A stretch of DNA of 54,715 nucleotides from CAZHCA01 sp964530825 (GTDB taxonomy: Bacteria > Bacteroidota > Bacteroidia > Chitinophagales > Saprospiraceae). Shown one piece after another: positions 9,363 to 18,255 of the stretch. A program made the translations under genes and the position numbers. How positions within the stretch are numbered: position 1 is the first letter of the stretch; the number at the start of each line of letters is the position of its first letter. Where the stretch lies: assembly GCA_964530825.1 (NCBI GenBank), contig CAZHCA010000029.1, forward strand, positions 1 through 54,715, read 5' to 3'. The notes under the pieces are model-generated. The model worked only from the letters and a program-made list of their open reading frames with translations. It was not told the origin of the DNA and searched no databases.

Positions 9363-9821
9363 TCAACCGGTGAACAGGTAGATGTCGATCACTTTATTCT
9401 CTTGCAATTCAATGACCAGCCAATCAGGGTCGAGGACTAGAAAACCTGGCGGATGGCCCAAGTAGTAGAGCATTCGCGTTGGCTCTTCCTCTTCTGGGGT
9501 GCCCAATCGTTCAATGACCGCCTCGCGTTCAAGTCCGATGAGCGAGGAACCGAGCTGTAAGTCGTTTACGAATAAATACCGGTGTTCCGGGTCGCTTTTC
9601 CAGGTGGCTTCCCGAAAGTTGAGATGGGGATGGTAACTGATGAGAAACGACCAAAATAAAAAACCGATTACAGCTGCAAGCGGTGCGCTCAAAATGGCAG
9701 CTACCCAGAAAAGCGGACTTGAGTTCGGCCTGAACTGCGGGTTTATTCGTCTGGAAAACCGGTATAGGATAGCGGTAAAGCCTGCGTAAATTCCCAGTAC
9801 CAATGCGATAAGCCCTGCCAT
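9363..9821 (-). CDS. Small membrane protein of unknown function
   Basis: A 152-residue protein starting at the ATG at 9821 (MAGLIALVLG). A longer reading with a TTG at 9860 is rejected because it would begin inside the tail of the terminator at 9862-9890. Two hydrophobic segments (about 2-20 and 38-60) anchor it in a membrane. The C-terminal 70 residues (SLIGLEREAVIERLGTPEE ... VIELQENKVIDIYLF) resemble the BamE/SmpA-like small fold in which an LG.P turn follows a helix. That similarity is a weak pattern match. Partner and function are unknown. Confidence 0.65.
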   Translation of the reverse strand: MAGLIALVLGIYAGFTAILYRFSRRINPQFRPNSSPLFWVAAILSAPLAAVIGFLFWSFLISYHPHLNFREATWKSDPEHRYLFVNDLQLGSSLIGLEREAVIERLGTPEEEEPTRMLYYLGHPPGFLVLDPDWLVIELQENKVIDIYLFTG

Positions 9822-9861
9822 CTTTATTACCAAAACGCAAAAGTGTTGAAAATGGTACAAA

Positions 9862-9890
9862 AACCGGAATACCTAGTGGGTATTCCGGTT
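9862..9890 (-). terminator. Rho-independent terminator of the 31-residue-repeat protein gene
   Basis: A perfect 12-bp stem (9862-9873 against 9879-9890, AACCGGAATACC) with a 5-base loop. On the minus strand it is followed by TTTTTG. It lies 28 bp after the stop codon at 9919. Confidence 0.8.
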
Positions 9891-9918
9891 GGCCATTGGT
9901 TAAGAAGGGTTGGTCTTC

Positions 9919-10908
9919 TCACTTCGCTCGCTTCAGCGCTTCGATCTCTTTTTGTTGCTGGATGATGTAAAGGGTTAATTCTTCGATCTTTTCCAGCAGT
10001 TTCATGGTGAAGTGGCTCATGCTCAGACCTTCGTTTTGTATAGCTTGGCCCGAAGGCATGCCCGGCAAGTGTTTATTGGTTTGGATGAAAGTATCGACTT
10101 CCCGGATGTCGGGTAGTTCGTAGGCGGCATCGAAAACGTAGTCGGCGGGCTTGAGAGATTGGCTGCCGAGTTTGATATCGCCGGTTTCGGCATCGAGATG
10201 GATGGTCATGTCGCCCTCTGCATTCATCATGCGGATGTCGCCATTATGGCCGTGACCTCCGAAGTGTAAATTGGCATCGCCACCGTCGATGTGCATTACA
10301 TTGTTGCCCTTGTCGTCGAGTAGGGTGATATCCCCTTCGGCTCCCGAGCCGCCCATGGTCAGGTTGGCACTGCCACCGTCGAGATGTACAATTTGGGCTT
10401 TTTCGCCGTTTTGCAGGATGATGTCGCCCTGAGCGCCGTCGCCTCCCATAGTGATGTTGGCACTACCGCCGTCAATGTGGATGGTCTGGTTGCCATCGGA
10501 ATTTCGGAGGGCAATATCGGCTTCCGCACCGCTTCCTCCTAGAGTAATGTTGGCACTGCCACCGTCCAGGTGCAGGGTTTGGTCGCCATTGGTGTTTCTC
10601 AGTGCGAGGTCACCTTCTGAGCCTTCCCCGCCCATGGTAATGTTGCCATTGCCACCGTCGAGGTGGAGAGTCACGCCCCCGTCTGCATTTTTCAATTCAA
10701 TATCGCCTTGGGCGCCGCCGCCGCCCAGGGTGAGGTTGCCGGTGGCACCATCGATGTGTACCCGCATTTCGCCCGTGTCGCTCATCAGGCGTACATCGCC
10801 ATTGTGGCCATTGCCGCCTGCGTGCACATTGCCGTTATTGCCGTTGAGGTCTACGGATACCTTGCCGCTACCATCCTTTAGATGGATTTGATCGAATTCA
10901 TTTGGCAT
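9919..10908 (-). CDS. Eight-fold 31-residue repeat protein with tail-fibre-type C-terminus
   Basis: A 329-residue protein without a signal peptide. Residues 11-258 are eight consecutive 31-residue repeats with consensus like HLDGGSANITMGGDGAQGDI followed by xLxNxxGxxT. Repeats 3-6 are most alike; 1 and 7 share GHNGD, which suggests capping. Such Gly/Asn-rich ladders are expected to form a beta-solenoid or trimeric fibre. The end (about 262-329) has ELPDIREVDTFIQTNKHLPGMPS and a coiled coil (LLEKIEELTLYIIQQQKEIEALK), the block that ends many Bacteroidota tail-fibre-domain (S74-like) proteins. It is probably an appendage or surface fibre; the export route is unclear. The terminator at 9862-9890 ends the unit. 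Confidence 0.75.
   Translation of the reverse strand: MPNEFDQIHLKDGSGKVSVDLNGNNGNVHAGGNGHNGDVRLMSDTGEMRVHIDGATGNLTLGGGGAQGDIELKNADGGVTLHLDGGNGNITMGGEGSEGDLALRNTNGDQTLHLDGGSANITLGGSGAEADIALRNSDGNQTIHIDGGSANITMGGDGAQGDIILQNGEKAQIVHLDGGSANLTMGGSGAEGDITLLDDKGNNVMHIDGGDANLHFGGHGHNGDIRMMNAEGDMTIHLDAETGDIKLGSQSLKPADYVFDAAYELPDIREVDTFIQTNKHLPGMPSGQAIQNEGLSMSHFTMKLLEKIEELTLYIIQQQKEIEALKRAK
10135..10878 (-). repeat. 93-bp tandem coding repeats
   Basis: Eight in-frame 93-bp units encode the 31-residue repeats of the protein at 9919-10908. The central units are closest at DNA level (recurring accgtcgagatg- and gccgcccatggt-like blocks on the plus strand), so unit number may vary between strains by recombination. 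Confidence 0.8.
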
Positions 10909-11035
10909 AATTCATTGGTTTTTGATTTTAAGAATGGAAATGCCTAAGAATAACCAAATAGCCAAATATTAAAATGATGTGAAGGTTAATTTCTTTTGAA
11001 TTAATTGTAAGGTCCCCTAATGAGAAAAACCCGGC

Positions 11036-13363
11036 CTACTGGTCGATGGGCGTTTCGTGGTAGTGCTGCAAACTTTTGAGGCCGGGGTCCAATTTGGGGG
11101 TAACGGTCTGCAAACCTTGAAAAAAGGCTTGGTCGGCTTGGTACCGCTGCGACCGTTCCTGGTCGGGCTGTACGCTACGTTCCTGAATCATTTGCCCCTT
11201 GCGATCGTGCTGCTTTAAAAGGAGTTCCTGGCTAGTCCAACTGAGGGTTAACTTTTCTCCGTTCAATAACGGAAAACGCTGCGGCGCAAAGCGGGGCAGG
11301 TCCAATATTACCTCTACGGCCTCAGCACCCGTGATGGAGTAGGTGATCGATTGTCTTTCCCCTTCCTGTTGGTAGCCGGCCATCAATCGCCCGGAAGGCC
11401 CGAACTGGCTCACCCATTTCACCTGATCGACTACGCCGTCGAGTCGGGGGGCCAGCAAAAGTCGGTTGTCGAGCATTTTGGGTCGCACCCCCAACAGATA
11501 TTCGTACCATACGCGCAGGTATTCCGCATTGGACCAGGCCTGTAAGAAAGTACCGCTTTCGCAGGCGTAACCGGCACCTTCTTGTGGCAGGGCATCCATG
11601 TTTTCGGGCAAGCTACCTACTGCACCCCGGTCTAGGATTTCGGCTTCCATGTTTTGCAGCAACTGCTCATATGCCGTTGAGGCCTGGCCCGCCTCGATGA
11701 GGCGTTGGGCAGCCATGCCGTTATTCCATAGCCACACGGTGCCATTGTGGTAGGCGGCGTCCTTGTGGTAGTAATGCCAGTGCTCATGGAAAGGGTGAAA
11801 ATCCGGGTCCTCCTGGCTCAGGGAAGCTACCCCCCAAGGATAGACGAGGTTTTCCCACACTGCTTTGGTGATCTGTCGCTTTAACTGGGGGTCGTCGATT
11901 AAGTCGTACGTATATAGCTGATTGGGTCGTAGCTTGAAATCCCGTGTCCCATCAGGATGCAGGCGGTCGGCGAGATAAGGTAGGGTATCTGTGACAAAAT
12001 CCCGCTGAAAGTTGTCTTTTACCTTTTTACTTAGCCGGGTCCAGTCAGTGATATTTTCCTGGTTGTTTTTTATACCCGCCATAACCAGAGCGGCCTGCAA
12101 CTGACCGTACCAGAGCGCCTGAATGTCGTTGGCTCGATTGCCGCGGGGTGAATAGGGAATAGTGTTGTCGATTTTAGCGTCCATCCAGGTATCGGCATCA
12201 TCGTGGGTTAGATAGCCTTGCTCGTCGACCCAATGGGTAAGCGAACCATCGATACTGCGATAGGCATGGGGGTATAAGTCATCAATGATGACCCGGTCGC
12301 CAGCGTATTGGGCGTAATTGACGGTTTGAATAACAAAGCGGGGGGTGCCGTCGGTGGTGTTGTAGATCAAGCTCTCGGGGCGGGCCCGGTTGGGAATGCG
12401 TCCGTAAACGGGTGATCCGTAGTCGAAATTTTGCAAATCGCCGAAGTCAGTTAGGATTTCGCGTGCGGTCTCGAATTGGCCGCTTACCAGGCACGCGCCT
12501 GGCAGCGATATAAAAATATCGCGTCCCCAGTAATCGTTGAACCAAGGTAGCCCGGCGTAGATGCCACGCCCCTGCTGATCCATGATGAGTTGGTCGAGGG
12601 TGAGGCGCGCCCAGGCCAAGGCCTGCTCCAGGCGTTGGTTGGTGCTGCGCAAGACGGTCTGGTCGAGTAAGTCCTGCATGCGTTGGTCGCGTGTGCTTTG
12701 CCAGTTTTCCGCTTCGCGCCGATAGATAACCAATTCTTCTTCTGCCCGGAAGCCATTAGCCGAATGGATTAGTACAAAACCGCCGGCCCCGGCAGGACAA
12801 CTCAGTACGCCTTCTTCAAAAGTAAGCGGTTGTTTTTTCTGAGGTGCTACCAGCAGGCGCGACTGCATAGAATCCTGTGGTATGAGGTATAAACCATCAT
12901 CGGTAAGCGTGTCGATTGCCGTGATGTCACTAGCGATCCGAATACCGATCGTGCTGCCTTGGATGTTTTCCAAATTAATTTGCAACATCTCCACACCGTC
13001 GAACAGGCGTAGCGTCTCCTGTGCGCGGTCGAATCGGCGGACTACCTGATGCGGATAAACGGTGACATCGGCTCCTGCCCGGTTCAGCGATCGGCCGTCG
13101 ACGAAGAGGGTGTAATCAGCAAAAATGCGGCGGCGGCCGATGTTCCAACCGGCGAAATAGGCGCGGCCCGGTTTGGCGTGGGTATTGCCGTAAAAGTAGG
13201 CTGACTTTTTATCGGTATATGAAAAATCACGGGGTTGATCGGCGGGAACTGCGATGCCCAACGCGTCGAGTTGTAGAGGCTGTATCGGAGTTGCTGCTTC
13301 CCGACAAGCCGTAGCCAAAAAAAACAGAACAAAGCTGTATCCAAAAAGCCGTTGCATAAGCAA
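11036..13363 (-). CDS. GH133-like amylo-alpha-1,6-glucosidase lipoprotein
   Basis: A 775-residue lipoprotein (lipobox LATAC, Cys20). The N-terminal part (about 40-240) is a beta-sandwich; from about 250 an (alpha/alpha)6 toroid of the glycogen-debranching type follows, with GLPWFNDYWGRDIFISLPGACLVSGQF, DDADTWMDAKIDN, RGNRANDIQALWY and NGTVWLWNNGMAAQRLIEAG. These are signature blocks of the GH133 amylo-1,6-glucosidase domain, which hydrolyses alpha-1,6 branches. Here it is envelope-anchored rather than cytoplasmic, so external alpha-glucans are the likely substrate. The SDR gene ends 12 bp upstream (13376), so co-transcription is likely. Confidence 0.85.
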   Translation of the reverse strand: MLMQRLFGYSFVLFFLATACREAATPIQPLQLDALGIAVPADQPRDFSYTDKKSAYFYGNTHAKPGRAYFAGWNIGRRRIFADYTLFVDGRSLNRAGADVTVYPHQVVRRFDRAQETLRLFDGVEMLQINLENIQGSTIGIRIASDITAIDTLTDDGLYLIPQDSMQSRLLVAPQKKQPLTFEEGVLSCPAGAGGFVLIHSANGFRAEEELVIYRREAENWQSTRDQRMQDLLDQTVLRSTNQRLEQALAWARLTLDQLIMDQQGRGIYAGLPWFNDYWGRDIFISLPGACLVSGQFETAREILTDFGDLQNFDYGSPVYGRIPNRARPESLIYNTTDGTPRFVIQTVNYAQYAGDRVIIDDLYPHAYRSIDGSLTHWVDEQGYLTHDDADTWMDAKIDNTIPYSPRGNRANDIQALWYGQLQAALVMAGIKNNQENITDWTRLSKKVKDNFQRDFVTDTLPYLADRLHPDGTRDFKLRPNQLYTYDLIDDPQLKRQITKAVWENLVYPWGVASLSQEDPDFHPFHEHWHYYHKDAAYHNGTVWLWNNGMAAQRLIEAGQASTAYEQLLQNMEAEILDRGAVGSLPENMDALPQEGAGYACESGTFLQAWSNAEYLRVWYEYLLGVRPKMLDNRLLLAPRLDGVVDQVKWVSQFGPSGRLMAGYQQEGERQSITYSITGAEAVEVILDLPRFAPQRFPLLNGEKLTLSWTSQELLLKQHDRKGQMIQERSVQPDQERSQRYQADQAFFQGLQTVTPKLDPGLKSLQHYHETPIDQ

Positions 13364-13375
13364 ACGATTTGTAGG

Positions 13376-14020
13376 TTAAACCATGCGCTCCGCTTCGGAA
13401 CGGTTTTGAAACATTTGCCAAAAGTTCTCCGCCAGGATATCGGGCGAGTGGGTGATGCTGTCGGGCTGAATAAATCCGGCTATCGTGAGCATGCCGGTGT
13501 AGATGCCGTCTGCCTGTAGCCTGTCATACAGCTGCAGCCCCAGGCTGCGCATGCCTGCCTTGCCGATCGATAAAGATCCGTAAGCGGGCTGAGGGTACTG
13601 ACTGAATCCCCCTCCGGTAAGGAGCACTGCACCTTTTTGGGTTTTGAGGTCGTCGTGTAAGGCTTTTACCGCCTCTAGAACATTGGCCACGTTCACGCGA
13701 AAATCGGCGGCCAGGGAGTCGGCGTTCTCTTCCAGAATATCCTGCTTTTTTGCGGCAGCCGCATTGTAGTGGAGTACGCTTACCGGTCCTGCATGTTCGC
13801 GCAGTTGCGCAATGGATTCGCGCAGCGCTGTAGCATCCTGCCCGGCGGTGGCAGCGTAGGCTGATCGAACACCCGCTTGCTGCAGTTCATCGGCCAGTGC
13901 AGATAATTTTTCGGAATTGCGGCTGATCATACTTACGGTATAGCCTTCGCGGCCAAAACGTCGAGCTACGCCCAGGCTCAGGCCGCGCCCCATACCGACG
14001 ATAAGTAAGTGTTTATTCAT
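13376..14020 (-). CDS. Atypical SDR-family protein lacking the catalytic tyrosine
   Basis: A 214-residue Rossmann-fold SDR. The nucleotide loop reads GMGRGLSLG (residues 9-17) in place of TGxxxGIG, SRN (33-35) follows strand two, and the NAA motif at 86-88 replaces NAG. Lys154 of the YxxxK motif is present in SIGK, but the position four residues before it is Leu150; the nearest Tyr is 147. Family members with this divergence exist, and their activity is uncertain; a changed reaction or a non-catalytic NAD(P)-binding role are both possible. It sits between the class C hydrolase gene (9-bp gap) and the GH133 gene on the same strand. Confidence 0.75.
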   Translation of the reverse strand: MNKHLLIVGMGRGLSLGVARRFGREGYTVSMISRNSEKLSALADELQQAGVRSAYAATAGQDATALRESIAQLREHAGPVSVLHYNAAAAKKQDILEENADSLAADFRVNVANVLEAVKALHDDLKTQKGAVLLTGGGFSQYPQPAYGSLSIGKAGMRSLGLQLYDRLQADGIYTGMLTIAGFIQPDSITHSPDILAENFWQMFQNRSEAERMV

Positions 14021-14029
14021 GGCGGATGA

Positions 14030-15181
14030 TTATTGTAGGGCTGCTTGTACCTGGCGCACCATTTCTCCGATCTGGCTCGGCTCCAGCCAGCGGGTAACGA
14101 TGACCATATTGTGGTTAGGATCTACTACGATGAAATTGCCACCAAAGCCAGCAGCGTAATAAAGGTCTTTACTGACGTTTTCCCACTGGCGCGGGCCATC
14201 GGCATTGAGCCACCACATGTAGCCGTAATTTGGGTTGGGCGCCGAAGGGGTGGTAACTGCTTCGACCCAATGGGCCGGGAAACAAGTCTGGCCATCCCAA
14301 TTGCCATGGTTGAGGAAGAGTAAGCCGAAGCGGGCTTGATCTTCAGTGCTGATAAAGAGGCCGCCGCCGGAGTGCCCGCCCCCACTAACCGACTGCACGT
14401 ACTGCCCGTCGACATTGGTCCAGGAGGTCTCGTAACCGTACCAACGCCAGGTGGTAGAGGCGCCGATCGGATCCATGATGTTTTCTTTGAGTACTTGCGG
14501 CAGCGGCTTGCGCCAAACCTGCAGCAGCGCATAAGCCAGTACATTGACGCGCACGTCGTTGTATTCGAACACAGCGCCTGGGGCGTTCAGGGGGCGGGCT
14601 CGCCAGTCATCAATGTTGCCCTCGCGCGGCGGACGGTCGGCCCAGTCGGGCACGCCCCAGAGCGTGCCGCTCCAGTCACTCGACTGCTCCATGAGGTGTT
14701 CCCAGGTGATCTGGCCGTTATGCTCGCCTTCGAAAGTGCCGTCCCATACGTAGTGGGCAACCGTATCGCCGACAGAGCCGATCAAACCGGCGTCAACGGC
14801 CAGCCCAACTAAGGTCGACAAATAGCTTTTGGTCACGCTAAAGGTCATTTCTACCCGTCTGGTGTCACCCCATTTTGCAACGCAGTAGCCGTCTTTCAGG
14901 ATCATACCCGCGGGGCCGCCCCGCTTTTTGGTAGGTCCGACGATCTTATGATAAGGCTCTCGCTCGAACCCCTTGAGGATAGCCCGGCGCAAATCGCGTG
15001 GTTCACTGTATTCGTTAGCCTGGGCAAATTCTACAGCGGCCTTCAACTGGCGGCCATCGAGGCCTAAAGATTCCGGATCTTTTTCTTGCCAGGACGCTCC
15101 GGCGGCAGGAAAGTAACTAGTCCGCTGAGCAGTTGCGGAAATAACAAAGCATAAGCCTAAAAAGAGGAGAAGGTAGCGCAT
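14030..15181 (-). CDS. Exported serine hydrolase, class C beta-lactamase fold
   Basis: A 383-residue protein. The start at 15181 (MRYLLLFLG) gives a clear signal peptide ending near SATAQ; in-frame upstream codons would add an unlikely 27-residue extension. The SxxK motif is Ser115-Val-Thr-Lys118 (FSVTKSYLS). The second motif appears as EYNDVRVNVL, and the third as HSGGG, typical for the beta-lactamase-fold esterases and D-aminopeptidases rather than true beta-lactamases. It acts in the periplasm or outside. It is first in a same-strand run with the atypical SDR and the GH133 enzyme. Confidence 0.85.
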   Translation of the reverse strand: MRYLLLFLGLCFVISATAQRTSYFPAAGASWQEKDPESLGLDGRQLKAAVEFAQANEYSEPRDLRRAILKGFEREPYHKIVGPTKKRGGPAGMILKDGYCVAKWGDTRRVEMTFSVTKSYLSTLVGLAVDAGLIGSVGDTVAHYVWDGTFEGEHNGQITWEHLMEQSSDWSGTLWGVPDWADRPPREGNIDDWRARPLNAPGAVFEYNDVRVNVLAYALLQVWRKPLPQVLKENIMDPIGASTTWRWYGYETSWTNVDGQYVQSVSGGGHSGGGLFISTEDQARFGLLFLNHGNWDGQTCFPAHWVEAVTTPSAPNPNYGYMWWLNADGPRQWENVSKDLYYAAGFGGNFIVVDPNHNMVIVTRWLEPSQIGEMVRQVQAALQ

Positions 15182-15294
15182 AGGATGGTCTTTGATCGGA
15201 TAGGGAAAATAGAAATATAGATGAAATCCAGAAAACATTCCCCTGGTATCTGAATAAAGCAAAACAGATTAAAACAAAAAATTTGAAACAAAAA

Positions 15295-15326
15295 GTTGTA
15301 TTTAAGCTCTCGGTTCTCTATTATTG
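15295..15326 (+). promoter_or_regulatory. Possible Bacteroidota-type promoter for the 58-residue protein gene
   Basis: GTTG at 15295-15298 and TATTATTG at 15319-15326 are separated by 20 bp and approximate the TTTG and TAnnTTTG elements. The distance to the start codon at 15344 is short. Confidence 0.3.
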
Positions 15327-15343
15327 TAAAAAAACAAGTAATC

Positions 15344-15520
15344 ATGCAAACCCAACAACCCGTACTAACGTTGGTGGAGGAATTGCCGGTAGAAGAACGC
15401 CTGCAAATGGCCCTGGCCCTTATTAAATCAGCCCTGCGCGAGCTGGACGAGCGCCGTTTTAATGAAGATGTGGCACGTGACCTGGAGGTGCTGCTTTCCG
15501 ATTTAGAAGAGCAAGCTTGA
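15344..15520 (+). CDS. Small helical protein of unknown function
   Basis: A 58-residue acidic, probably all-helical protein starting at the ATG of MQTQQPVLTLVEE. It has heptad-like Leu spacing (LTLVEELPVEERLQMALALIKSAL) resembling small helical proteins with an EELPxEERLxL motif found in antitoxin-like families, but no DNA-binding motif or toxin partner is visible. It stands alone on the plus strand between two minus-strand genes, with a possible promoter at 15295-15326. Confidence 0.55.
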   Translation: MQTQQPVLTLVEELPVEERLQMALALIKSALRELDERRFNEDVARDLEVLLSDLEEQA

Positions 15521-15554
15521 GTTCGGTGGTCTGCGCAGGCTGGGTGGGTAAGGG

Positions 15555-16574
15555 TTATTTACGATCTACCCGCTGCACGAAATCAACTACACCCTGATAA
15601 TAGGTCACCTCATCATCCCACATAGCTAGGTGACTCCCTTCTGGGCAGTGCAGATAAGCCCCATTTTGCACTTCCTGAGCCATCCATTCCATGTGTTTGG
15701 GATCCATGGTGTCGTAAGTTGCGCCGATAGTGAGGGTAGGCACTTCAATCTCGGGCAGGTCGGCTTTGCGGTCCCATTCAGCCAGGCGTCCGCCAATCCC
15801 GAATTCGCTGGGCCCTTGCATCAAGACATATACTTGCGGGTTATAATTTTCCAAGGCGCGAACTACTGGATCGGGCCATTCTTCTAGGCGAAGGACATGC
15901 TGCGGATAGTGATGTTCCATGAGCAGCTCCATGTAGCGGGGATCATCGTATGCTTCATTGGCTTCCAGCTTTCGGATTTCGGCTAATGCGTCGCTGGGAA
16001 TGCGGGTGGCAAGAACCTCGTCAGCGTAGCGATCGTAGTCGGGGCTACTGGCCATCATGTTGGAGATAATTAGGCCCTTTAGGTTGTCCTGGTATTTCAG
16101 GGCGTACTCCATAGCCAGAATACCGCCCCAGGAGTGGCCCATGAGAAAGAAGTTGGAGGCATCGAGACCGAGGGCCCGGCGCACCTGTTCTACTTCCTCT
16201 ACGAAGCGTTCGGTCACCCAAAGGTCCGGGTTGTCTGGCTGGTCGCTTTTGTGGGAGCCCAGTTGATCGTAGAAATAGAATTCGAAGCCGGCCTCGCCGA
16301 AGTAGTCAACACAATTCTCCCAATACTCGTGGGTCATGCCAGGTCCGCCATGGAGGAGGAGAATTTTGATATTGGGGTTATCGCCCATCTTTTTGGTCCA
16401 GACGCGGTACGGACCTGCTGGTGTTTCGATGGTGAGGTAGCGTTCGGCCGGCCGATCGACCAAGCGGGTCATTTGCGTTTTCTGTGCTTTCGTTTTTTGG
16501 CCATGCAAAGGTGCCGCCGCCAACAAGCAACCAATGAGCAATAGTAAAGAGCGCATTCGAGCCATGTTCATCAT
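15555..16574 (-). CDS. Proline iminopeptidase-like alpha/beta hydrolase (S33), exported
   Basis: A 339-residue enzyme with a signal peptide (about 1-25, ending LHGQ). The oxyanion block HGGPG is at 75-79, the nucleophile Ser148 lies in GHSWGG, and the acid and base are in GATYDTMDP and EGSHLAMW near the end. HGGPGMTHEYWE and GHSWGGILAMEYA are typical of proline iminopeptidases and tricorn-interacting factor F1, which remove N-terminal proline or small residues from peptides. Export suggests a peptide-scavenging role in the periplasm. No operon partner. Confidence 0.88.
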   Translation of the reverse strand: MMNMARMRSLLLLIGCLLAAAPLHGQKTKAQKTQMTRLVDRPAERYLTIETPAGPYRVWTKKMGDNPNIKILLLHGGPGMTHEYWENCVDYFGEAGFEFYFYDQLGSHKSDQPDNPDLWVTERFVEEVEQVRRALGLDASNFFLMGHSWGGILAMEYALKYQDNLKGLIISNMMASSPDYDRYADEVLATRIPSDALAEIRKLEANEAYDDPRYMELLMEHHYPQHVLRLEEWPDPVVRALENYNPQVYVLMQGPSEFGIGGRLAEWDRKADLPEIEVPTLTIGATYDTMDPKHMEWMAQEVQNGAYLHCPEGSHLAMWDDEVTYYQGVVDFVQRVDRK

Positions 16575-16641
16575 TTAAGTTAAAAGAGTCTGAAAATATA
16601 GAGAAAAGGTGGGGATTCGAAAAAGTTAAAAGCTGGTCGAA

Positions 16642-17445
16642 TTATTCTTTTTTAGCCAGTAGAGCAAAAACCATTGGGATTTTTCCCTCCAATCCTTTAA
16701 TGGCATACTTTTCTTCGCCCAGTTGGACTCCGGGTGAAAAAAGGTCGTAGGGTGAATAGTCATACTCTTCCAGTCGCTTTATTTGCAGGCCGGCCTGGAG
16801 TAAAGAGCCGGCCACCTCTGCCAGGCTGTGATTCCAGGTGATTTCTTCAAAGAATACCTGGGCATTCGTGGCGTAACTGCCCTGCACCACCTCGTCTACC
16901 GTTTCGTTATTAAAATAGCTATATTGAAGGTGATCGTAAGGGGACTCGAACATTTGGAGGACCGGATGAAAATCGACGATCAAGAAATTGCCGCCGGAGC
17001 GCAAATAGTGAGCAATGATCTCGCCCCAGGGCCGTAAGTCCGGCAACCAAACAATGGTGCCGTAGGAAGTGAAAACCCAGTCGAATTGGCCCTGCAGATG
17101 TTCGCGTAGCGCAAGCACGTCGGATTGTACAAAGCGAGCGGAAAGTTGCAGCCGGTCGGCTGCGGACCGGGCTACCTCGATAGCGCGCTGGGAAAAATCC
17201 ACACCAGTGGGTTGGGCTCCCCACCGCGCCAAGGAAAGGGTGTCTTGCCCGAAGTGGCACTGTAAATGCAGTATGGACTGCCCTGCTACGTCGCCCAGCA
17301 GTTCCCGTTCGATATGTTTGAGCGAATCAGCGCCCTGCAGAAAAGCTTTCTGCTGGTAAAATTCAGAAGCCAGATGATAATCGACCCGCTGGTCCCAGGC
17401 TCGCCGGTTGCGCTCGGTGGTGGAGAGTGGTGTGGTGTTGTCCAT
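16642..17445 (-). CDS. Class I SAM-dependent methyltransferase
   Basis: A 267-residue methyltransferase. Motif I is SILHLQCHFGQDTLSLAR (about residues 56-73), the acidic loop is GVDFSQRAIEVARS, and motif III-IV is FDWVFTSYGTIVWLPDL. The form HLQCHFGQDTLS...GVDFS is common in a Bacteroidota methyltransferase-11 subgroup of unknown substrate. The TetR regulator gene ends 18 bp upstream on the same strand, so the pair is probably one operon, with the regulator controlling the enzyme. Confidence 0.85.
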   Translation of the reverse strand: MDNTTPLSTTERNRRAWDQRVDYHLASEFYQQKAFLQGADSLKHIERELLGDVAGQSILHLQCHFGQDTLSLARWGAQPTGVDFSQRAIEVARSAADRLQLSARFVQSDVLALREHLQGQFDWVFTSYGTIVWLPDLRPWGEIIAHYLRSGGNFLIVDFHPVLQMFESPYDHLQYSYFNNETVDEVVQGSYATNAQVFFEEITWNHSLAEVAGSLLQAGLQIKRLEEYDYSPYDLFSPGVQLGEEKYAIKGLEGKIPMVFALLAKKE

Positions 17446-17463
17446 ATACCCAAAAGTAAAGGT

Positions 17464-18045
17464 TTAAAGAAACAGATACTCGAAAGTGAAGCGGTAAAAG
17501 ATTTCCAGCGGGAAAGCCGTTCCACTGGCCTTGCTGCGACTCAGGGCACCCAGGTAGTTTTGATGCAGCAGGTGGGCCAGTTCGTACGGCGCTTCCGGAT
17601 TAGCGATCACCCCGCTGCGTTGAGCTTCCGCAATTACTGGGGTGAGTTGATCGGTCCAGGTAAGGAATTGGCGATCGAGGATGCTTGCCAGGGCGGTGTT
17701 TTGTCCGGCCAGCTCTAAAGAGAAATTACCGACCAGGCAGCCTGCGCGAAAGTTTTCCCGCTTGTGCTGGGCGGTGAGTTCCTCGTACAGGCGACGCAGG
17801 CGATCGAGGGGCTGCAGTTCAGTGCGGTCAAGGAAAAAGCGGAAGGTATCATTGACGGTGGAGCCGTAGTATTCAACGACTTCGCGGGCGAAGTTTTCCT
17901 TATTTGTGAAATAGTGGTAAAAGGTCCCCTTAGTGATACCGGCCGTTTGCAGGATATCGTTTAGTCCGGTGGCATGGTAGCCGTTCAAACGGAAGAGCCG
18001 CTCGCCGGCTGCCAGAATATCTTCGCGGTGGTGCTTCTTTTGCAT
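17464..18045 (-). CDS. TetR/AcrR-family transcriptional regulator
   Basis: A 193-residue regulator. The N-terminal TetR helix-turn-helix spans about 7-53 (REDILAAGERLFRLNGYHATGLNDILQ then AGITKGTFYHYFTNKENFAREVV). The C-terminal ligand-binding domain has RAGCLVGNFSLELAG, as in regulators of the AcuR/TetR_C_36-like group. It probably represses its own operon with the methyltransferase and responds to a small molecule that cannot be predicted. Confidence 0.88.
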   Translation of the reverse strand: MQKKHHREDILAAGERLFRLNGYHATGLNDILQTAGITKGTFYHYFTNKENFAREVVEYYGSTVNDTFRFFLDRTELQPLDRLRRLYEELTAQHKRENFRAGCLVGNFSLELAGQNTALASILDRQFLTWTDQLTPVIAEAQRSGVIANPEAPYELAHLLHQNYLGALSRSKASGTAFPLEIFYRFTFEYLFL

Positions 18046-18191
18046 GGCTTTTCAACATTGTGGAAAAATGCGAACATAGACCGTGGAATTTTCTGCGGAA
18101 AATTCTTAGACAGGTGGATTTTTTGAAATAAACCCAGCCGGAAGCGGTAGAATATCTACTACAACTAACTAGACTGGTCGGTATATAAGAA

Positions 18192-18231
18192 GATAAAAAG
18201 AAACGGCGAACGCCGCAAGGGGTCCGCCGTT
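18192..18231 (-). terminator. Terminator of hsp20
   Basis: A 7-bp stem (AACGGCG at 18202-18208 with CGCCGTT at 18225-18231), extended by inner GC pairing, is followed on the minus strand by TCTTTTTATCTT. It lies 25 bp after the hsp20 stop. Confidence 0.7.
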
Positions 18232-18255
18232 GTGCGTTAGCAGCTAAGGCGTTGC

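Noticed and set aside
9822..9860. Longer start for the small membrane protein
   Set aside because: It would begin at TTG directly in the terminator tail; the ATG at 9821 is better.
10135..10878. Possible CRISPR-like or tandem intergenic repeat
   Set aside because: The 93-bp period is in-frame coding repeat of a protein; there are no unique spacers.
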